This document shows, one piece after another, positions 8,211-16,030 of a stretch of 64,000 bases of DNA (positions are counted from its first letter, which is position 1; every line of letters begins with the position of its first letter). The position numbers were made by a program, and so were the translations under genes. The notes beneath the pieces are model-generated. The model saw nothing but the letters and a program-made list of their open reading frames with translations, ran no database searches and was not told the DNA's origin. Origin of the DNA: Terasakiella sp033100395 (GTDB taxonomy: Bacteria; Pseudomonadota; Alphaproteobacteria; Rhodospirillales; Terasakiellaceae); the NCBI RefSeq assembly GCF_033100395.1, contig NZ_JAWLVJ010000006.1, forward strand, positions 62,001-126,000, read 5' to 3'.

Positions 8211-8758
8211 TATTCAGCCCCCAATTCGTCAGCATCGCCTGTGATAAAGAAATTCTTGTTTAAAAGGGATGAGATAAATCCATCCAGAAGGGAGATCGCC
8301 ATCAAAGTGGTGCCCAGACCCAGCGTGATTTGCGGGATCCAGATTGGCACGGCGATCAATCCGGGGGACAAATCCCCAAATTCGTATGATTCAAGCACCA
8401 GTTCCCAAGCGTAAAAGGACAACCAGGCAATCAGGATAAACCCAACCAGGAAGGACCAGGTATCGGTGATGCGACGGCCACCCGGACCCATGCGTTGAAT
8501 AAACAGGTTCACGCGGATGTGGGTGCCGTGCTGCAGGGCATAAGGCAGGGCGAGGAAAGAAGCACCTGCCAGCATAAAGCCTGCGATTTCGGCGTAAGAT
8601 GGGATCGCAAGTCCAATGGCATGTCCGGTAACGGATGCGGCGATAAAATCAATGAGATTGGCGCCGACTTGCAAGAGTACGATGGTAAAAATCGCAAACA
8701 GGAAGATGGCTCCCAGCACGCCGCCTGCGCGATATAAATTGTCTAGAAAAGCCCTCAT
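8210..8758 (-). CDS. TRAP transporter small membrane subunit (DctQ family)
   Basis: This is a 182-residue protein with four predicted membrane helices, the family's usual size. Typical DctQ features are present: a PSYAEIAGFMLAGASFLALPYALQHGTHIRVN segment where the second helix leads into the conserved HIRVN, and an IPIWIPQ-like segment (AVPIWIPQITLGLG). It pairs with DctM in the inner membrane. A GC-rich hairpin separates it from the binding-protein gene upstream. Confidence 0.93.
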   Translation of the reverse strand: MRAFLDNLYRAGGVLGAIFLFAIFTIVLLQVGANLIDFIAASVTGHAIGLAIPSYAEIAGFMLAGASFLALPYALQHGTHIRVNLFIQRMGPGGRRITDTWSFLVGFILIAWLSFYAWELVLESYEFGDLSPGLIAVPIWIPQITLGLGTTLMAISLLDGFISSLLNKNFFITGDADELGAE

Positions 8759-8780
8759 GGTGAAGTCTCCAAATATAGTT

Positions 8781-8808
8781 GTGGCGGAGATAGGATAACC
8801 TCCGCCAC
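8781..8808 (-). terminator. Intercistronic hairpin between dctP and dctQ
   Basis: Nine-base perfect arms (GTGGCGGAG at 8781-8789 and CTCCGCCAC at 8800-8808) flank a 10-base loop in the 59-bp gap after dctP. The downstream tail on the minus strand is only AACTATATTT, so it would be a weak terminator or an mRNA 3'-end stabiliser. Either way it would raise binding-protein levels over the membrane subunits. The second TRAP operon has a comparable element at 23581. Confidence 0.6.
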
Positions 8809-8817
8809 GTTATTAGA

Positions 8818-9792
8818 TTATTTTTGGTAAGTAGACAGAATGCCTTCACCGGCAGCCCCTGAGTTCTTCGCCCAGTCAGCTGTCATTTTTGTGCCTGCAT
8901 CTTTCAGGCCGTTCAACAGATCAGCAGAAGGTGTGGACACGTTCATGCCGTTGTCTTTGAGGATTTTAATCTTGCTTGCGGTCTCAGCTTTACTTGCTTC
9001 CCAACCGCGAGCCTCAGCGGCTTCTGCTGCTTTTTGAACAGCGGCTTTGGCTTCGTCAGAAAGTTTGTTATAGGCTTTTGCGTTTACAACAACGATGTTT
9101 TTAGGAATCCAGGCCTGAACATCAACAAAGTTGTTTACGAAATCCCATGCTTTGGAGTTTGCACCCGTAGATGGGGATGTGATCATGGCTTCAACCTGAC
9201 CCGTTGCAAAAGCTTGTGGGATATCAGGAACTTCAACCTGTGTCGGAACCGCGCCGGACAGACGGGCCAGACGTTCGGTCAATGCGTTATAAGCACGCAT
9301 TTTAACGCCTTTCAGATCGTCAACAGAGTTGATTTCTTTCTTGGCATAAAGACCTTGTGGCGGCCATGGCACAGAGAAGAGAACTTTCAGGCGTTGCTTT
9401 TCCAGTTCTTTTTCAATGGTTGGGCGTGATGCATCCCAAAGACGCTTGGCATCTTCATAGTTGGTTGCCAGGAACGGGATGGAATCCACACCAAAGACGG
9501 CGTTTTCGTTGCTGAGGCGTGACAGGAAGAATTCGCCAACAGGGACCAGGCCTTTACGCACGGCGTTTTTGATTTCCGGGTGTTTCACCAGAGAACCAGC
9601 ACTGTGAATCTTGATATCGAGTTCGCCGTTGGTGGCGGCACGCACGTCATCAGCAAAGGCTTTGATATTTACAGTGTGAAAGTTTCCGTCCGGATAAGGC
9701 GTTGGCATATTCCAGACGTCTTTTGCAGATGCTTGCCCGCTAAGAGCGACGAGTGCTGCTGCAGCAAGTGCAAACTTCGAAAATTTGAACAT
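8818..9792 (-). CDS. TRAP transporter periplasmic binding protein (DctP family)
   Basis: The 324-residue product has a clean signal peptide (MFKFSKFALAAAALVALSG, cleavage after QASA). A DctP-fold domain follows, with the conserved arginine in DLKGVKMRAYN, which usually holds the substrate carboxylate. It delivers an organic acid to the DctQM permease. Divergence from the 5-oxoprolinase operon suggests pyroglutamate. Bordetella DctP6 and DctP7 are established pyroglutamate binders, but I cannot judge identity to them here. The ATG at 9792 has a GGAGGTAA ribosome binding site. Confidence 0.94.
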   Translation of the reverse strand: MFKFSKFALAAAALVALSGQASAKDVWNMPTPYPDGNFHTVNIKAFADDVRAATNGELDIKIHSAGSLVKHPEIKNAVRKGLVPVGEFFLSRLSNENAVFGVDSIPFLATNYEDAKRLWDASRPTIEKELEKQRLKVLFSVPWPPQGLYAKKEINSVDDLKGVKMRAYNALTERLARLSGAVPTQVEVPDIPQAFATGQVEAMITSPSTGANSKAWDFVNNFVDVQAWIPKNIVVVNAKAYNKLSDEAKAAVQKAAEAAEARGWEASKAETASKIKILKDNGMNVSTPSADLLNGLKDAGTKMTADWAKNSGAAGEGILSTYQK

Positions 9793-9838
9793 TTAAGTTA
9801 CCTCCAAGTTACAATGTCGAGATTATAATGATAAATCG

Positions 9839-9853
9839 TTGACAAATTGTCAA
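9839..9853. promoter_or_regulatory. Perfect dyad in the dctP-pxpB divergent promoter region
   Basis: TTGAC-AAATT-GTCAA is a perfect 5-5-5 palindrome in the 121-bp gap between divergent dctP and pxpB. Each strand reads TTGACA, so both -35 elements could lie inside it, with a TTAATT-like -10 about 17 bp away for pxpB. This layout fits one repressor controlling uptake and catabolism together. The spacing (TTGA-N7-TCAA) is one base too long for an FNR site. The cognate regulator is unknown. Confidence 0.55.
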
Positions 9854-9913
9854 TGATATTTTAATTTAACGTCAATGAATGTTAATAAATGACCGAAAAC
9901 AGTGAGGTTCCTT

Positions 9914-10657
9914 ATGGAGTATCGGGTTTTAAATTTGGGCGACAGAGCTATTACGTTTGAGTTTGGTTCTGTTATTTCAAGAAGAGTCAGCCATCATGTG
10001 CTGGGTGTACACGCCCAATTAAAGGAATCGATTGCACAAGGCCTGATCACCGGAATCATAGAAACTGTGCCGACTTTCCGCTCATTAACGGTCCATTATG
10101 ACCCGCTGGAATTGCTGGCTGATGAAGTCGAAGCATTGGTTGCCCCTTATATTAAAGCAGGCGGCAGTGTGAATTGCGACTCCACCCACTGGTCTTTCCC
10201 TGTGTGTTATGAAGGGGACTATGCCCCGGATATTGCTGATGTGGCTGAAAAGACAGGCTTAACGATTAAAGAGGTTGTAGATATCCATCAAAGAGAAGTG
10301 TTTGATGTGTTCATGCTGGGCTTCCTGCCCGGATTCGCTTTCCTTGGTTTGCTGGATGAACGCCTGCAACTGCCACGCCGTTCGGAACCACGTACAGCCG
10401 TGCCACGAGGATCGGTCGCGATTGCAGATCAGTTGACCGCGATCTATCCAACGGTGAGTCCGGGTGGCTGGAACCTGATCGGATCCACACCGATTGAACT
10501 TTTTGATATTCGCCAGAAAGACGCGGCTTTGCTAAAAGCAGGTGACCGGGTGGGTTTTCATGCGGTATCAGAAGCAGAATATAAGAAAATTGAAGCAGCA
10601 GTGGCGGCGGGTGGTTATTCCTACCGTGCTGAATGCCAGATTAAAGAGGTTGCTTAA
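9914..10657 (+). CDS. pxpB: 5-oxoprolinase subunit PxpB
   Basis: Starting at the ATG at 9914 gives 247 residues; the earlier GTG at 9902 is part of the ribosome binding site GTGAGG. The protein carries the KipI/PxpB signature: an N-terminal MEYRVLNLGDRAITFEFG, then the long conserved stretch FMLGFLPGFAFLGLLDERL followed by the PRRSEPRTAVPRGSVAIAD motif and a YP-x-SPGGWNLIG-T segment. PxpB, PxpC and PxpA form the ATP-dependent prokaryotic 5-oxoprolinase that opens 5-oxo-L-proline to L-glutamate in the cytoplasm. It overlaps pxpC by one base (TAATG). Confidence 0.95.
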   Translation: MEYRVLNLGDRAITFEFGSVISRRVSHHVLGVHAQLKESIAQGLITGIIETVPTFRSLTVHYDPLELLADEVEALVAPYIKAGGSVNCDSTHWSFPVCYEGDYAPDIADVAEKTGLTIKEVVDIHQREVFDVFMLGFLPGFAFLGLLDERLQLPRRSEPRTAVPRGSVAIADQLTAIYPTVSPGGWNLIGSTPIELFDIRQKDAALLKAGDRVGFHAVSEAEYKKIEAAVAAGGYSYRAECQIKEVA

Positions 10658-11751
10658 TGTCGGGGTATCTTGAAATACAATCCTCGGGCTTTCAAAGTTC
10701 AATACAGGATAAGGGGCGCTGGCGCTTTCAGGAATATGGCATTCCGCTTTGTGGCAGCGTGGTTCCCCATTGGATGGAGCTGGGCAACAATCTGGTTGGT
10801 AACAAGGCTGATGCGCCGGGTATTGAGTTCCGCGTGCTTGGCCCAACCCTGCAGGCGTTTGATGCGCCTGTGAAACTGGCAATCTGTGGCGATGTAACTG
10901 CTGAAGTGATCAGCGAGTCGGAAAGTGGCACGCATAGCCGTAAGGTTCCGGGTTGGCGCAGCTTTACCCTGAACCCGGACGAGAAACTGAAAATCGGCAG
11001 CCTTGAAAACTCTGTTGCGGGGTTCCTCGCGATTTCGGGTGGGGTGCAGGCTGATCCGGTGATGGGCAGTGTATCGACTTATATTCGATCTGAAATCGGT
11101 GGCTTGAATGGTCACCTTCTGCAGGTCGGTGACAGAATAGAAATTACCAAAGAAGCCGTTAAACAGGCTTGCGAAGCCGATAAAGTTCAGCCAAGTCCGC
11201 CGACGGTTGAAACCGGGCCGATCCGTGTGGTCTTGGGGCCACAGGAAGATTATTTTGATCAAACCTCAATTGATCAGTTTCTGAATTTTGAATATCTGGT
11301 GTCTAAAGAAAGTGACCGTATGGGCGCACGTCTTGAAGGCCCGACCCTGAAACATAAGGAAGACAAAGGCAGCGAGATTATTTCTGATGGCGTTGTCCCC
11401 GGCACCATTCAGGTCCCTGGCAATGGTCAGCCGATTGTTTTGTTAAATGATGGGCAGACGGTCGGGGGCTATCCCAAGATCGCAACTGTGATTTCATCAG
11501 ACCTGCACCGTGTAGCAAATGCCTTGCCGGGTACACAGCTTAAGTTTGAAGCGATTTCTGCGCAGGAGGCTTGCCTGATCGCGCGGGAAGCCAAACTGGC
11601 GTTGGATCGGATGAAATCATTAATCGTTGCGGCGAGCGCAAATGGGTTTGTTAACCTGAAGGCGCTATATGAAACGAATTTAATCGGAGGCGTGGTCGAT
11701 ATGGCAAAGCCTGACCACTTTCCCGGATCCCTACAGGATGAGGATGAATAA
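10657..11751 (+). CDS. pxpC: 5-oxoprolinase subunit PxpC
   Basis: At 364 residues this is slightly longer than the usual 310-340 for the KipA/PxpC biotin-dependent-carboxyltransferase-like family. The N-terminal QSSGFQSSIQDKGRWRFQEYGIP and the later GVVPGTIQVPGNGQPIVLLNDGQTVGGYPKIATV region are diagnostic. It is the second subunit of ATP-dependent 5-oxoprolinase. The extra C-terminal residues (after about 315) run through a short helical tail ending in DMAKPDHFPGSLQDEDE. The order pxpB-pxpC-pxpA is conserved with other bacteria. Confidence 0.95.
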   Translation: MSGYLEIQSSGFQSSIQDKGRWRFQEYGIPLCGSVVPHWMELGNNLVGNKADAPGIEFRVLGPTLQAFDAPVKLAICGDVTAEVISESESGTHSRKVPGWRSFTLNPDEKLKIGSLENSVAGFLAISGGVQADPVMGSVSTYIRSEIGGLNGHLLQVGDRIEITKEAVKQACEADKVQPSPPTVETGPIRVVLGPQEDYFDQTSIDQFLNFEYLVSKESDRMGARLEGPTLKHKEDKGSEIISDGVVPGTIQVPGNGQPIVLLNDGQTVGGYPKIATVISSDLHRVANALPGTQLKFEAISAQEACLIAREAKLALDRMKSLIVAASANGFVNLKALYETNLIGGVVDMAKPDHFPGSLQDEDE

Positions 11752-11752
11752 G

Positions 11753-12535
11753 ATGAAAGCCATCAACCTAAACGCAGATATGGGTGAAAGCTTTGGCGCT
11801 TACACAATTGGCGATGACGAAGCTATTCTGGATTCCGTCAAGTCCGCCAATATCGCCTGTGGCTTTCATGCGGGTGATCCCGTTGTGATGCAAGAAACGG
11901 TTAAAAATGCCATTGCCAAAGGCGTTTCCCTTGGTGCGCATCCGGGCTTTCCCGATCTGCAGGGCTTTGGTCGCCGTCCGATGAATATGGCTTTATCTGA
12001 AGTTTACGCCATGACCATCTATCAGGTTGGTGCTTTGATGGGGATGGCGCAAAGCCAGGGCGGCAAGGTCACCCATGTGAAACCCCATGGCGCGCTAAAC
12101 AATATGGCCTGTGAAGATGCTGACCTGTCTGATGCTATCTGTAAGGCGGTGAAAGATATTGATAAAGATCTGATTTTTCTGGCGCCTGCTTTGTCTGAAC
12201 TTTCAAGTGCGGCCAAACGTGCAGGTCTTTGTGTGGCAGAAGAAATTTTCGCAGATCGGGCTTACACGGACACAGGCACACTGGTTAGCCGCAAAATTGA
12301 AGGTTCTGTCATTCATGACGCTGAAACTTGCCTGGCCCGTGTTTTGGAAATGGTGGAAAAAGGCGCATTGGTGTCCATCGATGGCAAAGTTCTGCCGACC
12401 CCAATCCACAGTATCTGTGTGCATGGTGACACACCACAGGCCTGTGAAAGTGCGGCCTTTATCTTAAAAGGTTTGAAAGAAAACGGGCTGGATGTGCTGG
12501 CCCTTGATGAAATGAATATCGGATCAGCGGTGTAA
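11753..12535 (+). CDS. pxpA: 5-oxoprolinase subunit PxpA (LamB/YcsF family)
   Basis: I place the start at 11753 (MKAINLNADMGESFG), with AGGATG as ribosome binding site, giving 260 residues; an earlier in-frame ATG at 11738 would overlap pxpC. YcsF-family hallmarks are clear: NADMGESFGAYTIGDDEAIL, then NIACGFHAGDP, GAHPGFPDLQGFGRR, and a HVKPHGALNN segment. PxpA binds the 5-oxoproline ring in the three-part enzyme. The glutamate dehydrogenase gene begins five bases after its stop, so product and next step are encoded in one transcript. Confidence 0.95.
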   Translation: MKAINLNADMGESFGAYTIGDDEAILDSVKSANIACGFHAGDPVVMQETVKNAIAKGVSLGAHPGFPDLQGFGRRPMNMALSEVYAMTIYQVGALMGMAQSQGGKVTHVKPHGALNNMACEDADLSDAICKAVKDIDKDLIFLAPALSELSSAAKRAGLCVAEEIFADRAYTDTGTLVSRKIEGSVIHDAETCLARVLEMVEKGALVSIDGKVLPTPIHSICVHGDTPQACESAAFILKGLKENGLDVLALDEMNIGSAV

Positions 12536-12539
12536 TCCC

Positions 12540-15500
12540 ATGGACAAGCAACCCCATAACAGCCTTGACGAATTCGTCACAAACTGGACAGATGCATTTC
12601 GCAGCAAGCTTGAATATCTGGTTGATGTAGATACGGCCACCAGCCTGTTTGACCAATTCAATTCCATGATGTCGATCAGTTTTCGTGATCAGACTGAACC
12701 TGCCCGTGCAGCAGCCGATGTGTTTGAACTTCATCATCTTGAAATCGATGGTGGCATTGGGGTTGAACTGATTTCTGACGCTGAAACCAACCCGATGGTT
12801 TTGAAGGTTCTATCGGCAGGGGATGAACTTTTTTTGTCTGATGTTCTACCTGTAATTGAAAATCTAGGTTTTAAAGTGCATGATGAACACTCATTCAAGT
12901 TTCAGTCTGTAGATCGTTTGTATTCTGTCTGTAACTTTGATGTCTCCACAAAAGACATTGCGATCAGTGATGAAAGCACGGTCTGTCCCGATATCGCGAC
13001 CACCATCAAAAACGTCCTTCAGGGACGCGTTGAAAACGACTGTTTCAACAAGCTGATCCTGACAGCGGGTTTGCGATATTTCGATGTGGTGCTGGTGCGT
13101 GCTTTGGCGAAGTACCTGAAACAGATCAATATCCCGTTTTCTGAAAATTATATGGAACGCGCGCTTTCTGAAAACCCTGTAATTACGGCTAAATTGGTCC
13201 AGTTGTTCCACTATCTCTTCAACCCGGATGTGATTGCTGAAGAAGCGGGTATCACGCAGCGTAAAAGTGAAATTGCAGCTTTACTGGATGAAGTTACAAA
13301 TGCGGATCAGGACCGGATTCTGCGTCATTTCGAAAATCTGATCTCTGCCATCCTGCGCACCAATTTCTTCCAGAAAGCAAATGATGGCACCCGCGCGCCA
13401 TATCTGTGCTTCAAACTGAAAAGTGCCGCCATTGATGGTATGCCGCGCCCGACACCCTGGCGCGAGATCTGGGTCTATAGTCCACGGATCGAAGGTGTAC
13501 ACTTGCGTGGTGGCCCGGTTGCGCGTGGTGGCCTTCGCTGGTCGGATCGTCATGAAGATTTCAGAACCGAGATTTTAGGGCTGGTCAAAGCCCAGCAGGT
13601 TAAAAACACAGTGATTGTGCCGGTTGGTTCCAAAGGTGGCTTTGTGGCCAAGCAGCTTCAAGGCCTAAGTGATCGTGCCGCCATACAGGAAGAGGGTGTG
13701 GCATGTTATCAACAGTTTATCACCGCCCTTCTGGATATCACCGATAACCGCAAAGGCGATGAGATCATCCCGCCATCTGGTGTGGTCTGTCTGGATGACC
13801 CTGACCCGTATCTTGTGGTGGCAGCCGACAAAGGCACCGCGACATTTTCTGATATTGCAAATGCCATTTCTGTTTCCAAAGGGTTTTGGATGGGTGATGC
13901 GTTTGCTTCGGGTGGGTCTGCGGGCTATGACCATAAGAAGATGGGTATCACGGCACGCGGTGCCTGGGAATCTGTAAAGCGCCATTTCAACGAGATGGGC
14001 AAGAACATTCAGAAAGAGAATTTTACCGTCGTTGGGATCGGCGATATGGGTGGGGATGTGTTTGGTAACGGCATGTTGCTGTCCCATCATATCCAGCTGG
14101 TCGCGGCCTTTAACCACAAGCACATCTTCATTGACCCAAAACCGGATGCGGATATTTCCTGGCAGGAACGTAAACGCCTGTTTGATGCGGTCAAAGGCTG
14201 GGATGACTATGATCGCGATTTGATTTCCAAAGGGGGCGGGGTTTTCTTACGCACGGCCAAGACCATTGCGATTAGTGCAGAAATGAAAACGCTGTTGTCC
14301 ATCACTGAAGACAGCCTGACCCCAAATGCCTTGATCCAGCATATCCTGAAATCTGAAGCTGAGCTTATGTGGTTTGGTGGCATCGGGACCTATATCAAGG
14401 CTGCATCTGAAAATAATCTGGATGTGGGTGATAAAGCCAATGATTCGTTGCGTATTAATGCGGATGAACTTTCCTGCAAAGTCATTGGCGAAGGGGCGAA
14501 TTTGGGCCTGACCCAACTGGGTCGGATTGAATATGGCTTGAACGGCGGACGTCTGAATACGGACTCGATTGATAATGCAGCCGGTGTGGATTGTTCAGAT
14601 CATGAAGTGAATTTGAAGATCCTGCTGGGCGCTGCCGTTAAAGACAAACGTCTGGATGAAGAAGCCCGTGATAAGCTTTTAAGCGACATGACCAATGATG
14701 TGGCTCGTCTGGTGTTGAAGAACAATTATCATCAGACACAGGCGTTGAGCCTTTATGAATTTCCCGGCACCAGTGTGCTGGATGACCAATTGCGTCTGTT
14801 AAATGTTTTTGATAACGCTGAACTTTTGGCGCGTGATCTGGAAGCTTTGCCATCTGATCGTCAGATTATCGCCAAGGTTCAGCGTAGTGAAGCCCTGACC
14901 CGCCCTGAAATTGCGATCATGATGTCTTATTCCAAAATCTGGTTGCTGGATGAGGTCTTAAAATGTGACTTCATTCAATCAGGCTGTTTGATCTATGATT
15001 ATCTTGATTATTTCCCCGCGCAACTGCGCGCGAAATATGAAGCCGATATGCTGAACCATCCGCTGAAAAACGAAATTCTCGCAACCGTTTTGACCAATGA
15101 ACTGGTTAACCGTATTGGTGGGAACTTTGTTGCCCGTGTGATGGAACGATCCGGACAAACCGCCCAGCGGGTTATTCAGGCTTTCTTTGTCTGTCGTGAT
15201 ATTTTTGGGCTGAAAGGCCTGTGGAAATCCATCGAGGATTTGGATCAGAAAACGAATTTCAAATGCCAGATGCGTCTGCTTGCGATCCTTAACAGATCGA
15301 TTGAACAATGCGTGTTGTGGCTGATGAAAGAAGGCCGCCTGGAACGTCGCCATGGCGAGGTGGTCAATCAATATAAACCGCGTGTCTTTGGCGTGCGGGA
15401 AAAGATTGCAGAAAAACTGGATAAGGACGAACGTCAACTGCTGGGTGGGGAATTGCTGAACCTGTCTACCCGTGGCGTGCCCGATGCGGTCTTGATGGAA

Positions 15501-15887
15501 ATGGCACTGGTGGGGCTGAATACGGCTGCACTGGATGTCACCAAGATCATCGAAGAAATGAACTGTAAAAATGATGCGGCCTGTGACGTCTTTTTAGGGG
15601 CAGGTCGCACCTATAAATTGAATGTGTTGAGATCTCATATTCAAAACCTGAAACCAACTTCGAAATGGCAGAAGTTGAGTATTGCTGCGCTACTGGATGA
15701 CGTCTCCCTAATCCAGGCAGCATTGACACGCGAGGGTTTGTCCCCCCTTGACGCAAAGAAAGTGAGTGTGAACGATCATCCACGCAAAAGCCGGTTTGCC
15801 AATTTGATTAACGAGATCAATGCGGCAGAAACGCCGGATTATTTTTTGCTGTCCTTGGCGTGTCGCCAATTGGGAGCCCTTGTCTAA
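12540..15887 (+). CDS. NAD-dependent glutamate dehydrogenase, short form lacking the N-terminal domains
   Basis: The 1115-residue protein aligns by motif with the large bacterial NAD-glutamate dehydrogenases. It has GGLRWSDRHEDFRTEILGLV, then the catalytic PVGSKGGF near residue 361, an internal VGIGDMGGDVFGNGML coenzyme-binding region and GEGANLGLTQLGR near 650. Typical GDH-180 enzymes are about 1600 residues; here roughly the first 480 (ACT-like modules) are missing and the frame starts cleanly, so this is a short form, not a truncation by frameshift. The enzyme deaminates glutamate to 2-oxoglutarate, completing 5-oxoproline breakdown started by PxpBCA in the same operon. Confidence 0.92.
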   Translation: MDKQPHNSLDEFVTNWTDAFRSKLEYLVDVDTATSLFDQFNSMMSISFRDQTEPARAAADVFELHHLEIDGGIGVELISDAETNPMVLKVLSAGDELFLSDVLPVIENLGFKVHDEHSFKFQSVDRLYSVCNFDVSTKDIAISDESTVCPDIATTIKNVLQGRVENDCFNKLILTAGLRYFDVVLVRALAKYLKQINIPFSENYMERALSENPVITAKLVQLFHYLFNPDVIAEEAGITQRKSEIAALLDEVTNADQDRILRHFENLISAILRTNFFQKANDGTRAPYLCFKLKSAAIDGMPRPTPWREIWVYSPRIEGVHLRGGPVARGGLRWSDRHEDFRTEILGLVKAQQVKNTVIVPVGSKGGFVAKQLQGLSDRAAIQEEGVACYQQFITALLDITDNRKGDEIIPPSGVVCLDDPDPYLVVAADKGTATFSDIANAISVSKGFWMGDAFASGGSAGYDHKKMGITARGAWESVKRHFNEMGKNIQKENFTVVGIGDMGGDVFGNGMLLSHHIQLVAAFNHKHIFIDPKPDADISWQERKRLFDAVKGWDDYDRDLISKGGGVFLRTAKTIAISAEMKTLLSITEDSLTPNALIQHILKSEAELMWFGGIGTYIKAASENNLDVGDKANDSLRINADELSCKVIGEGANLGLTQLGRIEYGLNGGRLNTDSIDNAAGVDCSDHEVNLKILLGAAVKDKRLDEEARDKLLSDMTNDVARLVLKNNYHQTQALSLYEFPGTSVLDDQLRLLNVFDNAELLARDLEALPSDRQIIAKVQRSEALTRPEIAIMMSYSKIWLLDEVLKCDFIQSGCLIYDYLDYFPAQLRAKYEADMLNHPLKNEILATVLTNELVNRIGGNFVARVMERSGQTAQRVIQAFFVCRDIFGLKGLWKSIEDLDQKTNFKCQMRLLAILNRSIEQCVLWLMKEGRLERRHGEVVNQYKPRVFGVREKIAEKLDKDERQLLGGELLNLSTRGVPDAVLMEMALVGLNTAALDVTKIIEEMNCKNDAACDVFLGAGRTYKLNVLRSHIQNLKPTSKWQKLSIAALLDDVSLIQAALTREGLSPLDAKKVSVNDHPRKSRFANLINEINAAETPDYFLLSLACRQLGALV

Positions 15888-15920
15888 CGACTTCCCTAGA
15901 AGAGGCTCCCTAAACCTTGG

Positions 15921-15963
15921 GGGGCGGCTTTTAAGACGTCTATGAGAGTCGCCCCTTTTTTTT
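15921..15963 (+). terminator. Rho-independent terminator of pxpBCA-gdh
   Basis: GGGGCGGCT (15921-15929) pairs with AGTCGCCCC (15947-15955), with one G-T pair, over a 17-base loop, followed by eight T. It lies 34 bp after the gdh stop codon. Confidence 0.85.
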
Positions 15964-15973
15964 AAAACCCAAA

Positions 15974-15990
15974 ACTGACAAAATGTCAGT
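15974..15990. promoter_or_regulatory. Perfect dyad and putative promoter before the chemoreceptor operon
   Basis: ACTGACA-AAA-TGTCAGT has exact 7-base arms. Its first half contains CTGACA (15975-15980), which with TATTAA at 15998-16003 (17-bp gap) makes a plausible sigma-70 promoter 30 bp before the chemoreceptor start. An operator for an unknown repressor is the natural reading. Confidence 0.45.
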
Positions 15991-16030
15991 GTAATACTAT
16001 TAAAACGCTAAAATGCAGAGGATTTTCGCT

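Noticed and set aside
9839..9853. An FNR/NNR site before pxpB and dctP
   Set aside because: Half-sites are separated by seven bases, not six, so the dyad is better read as another regulator's operator.
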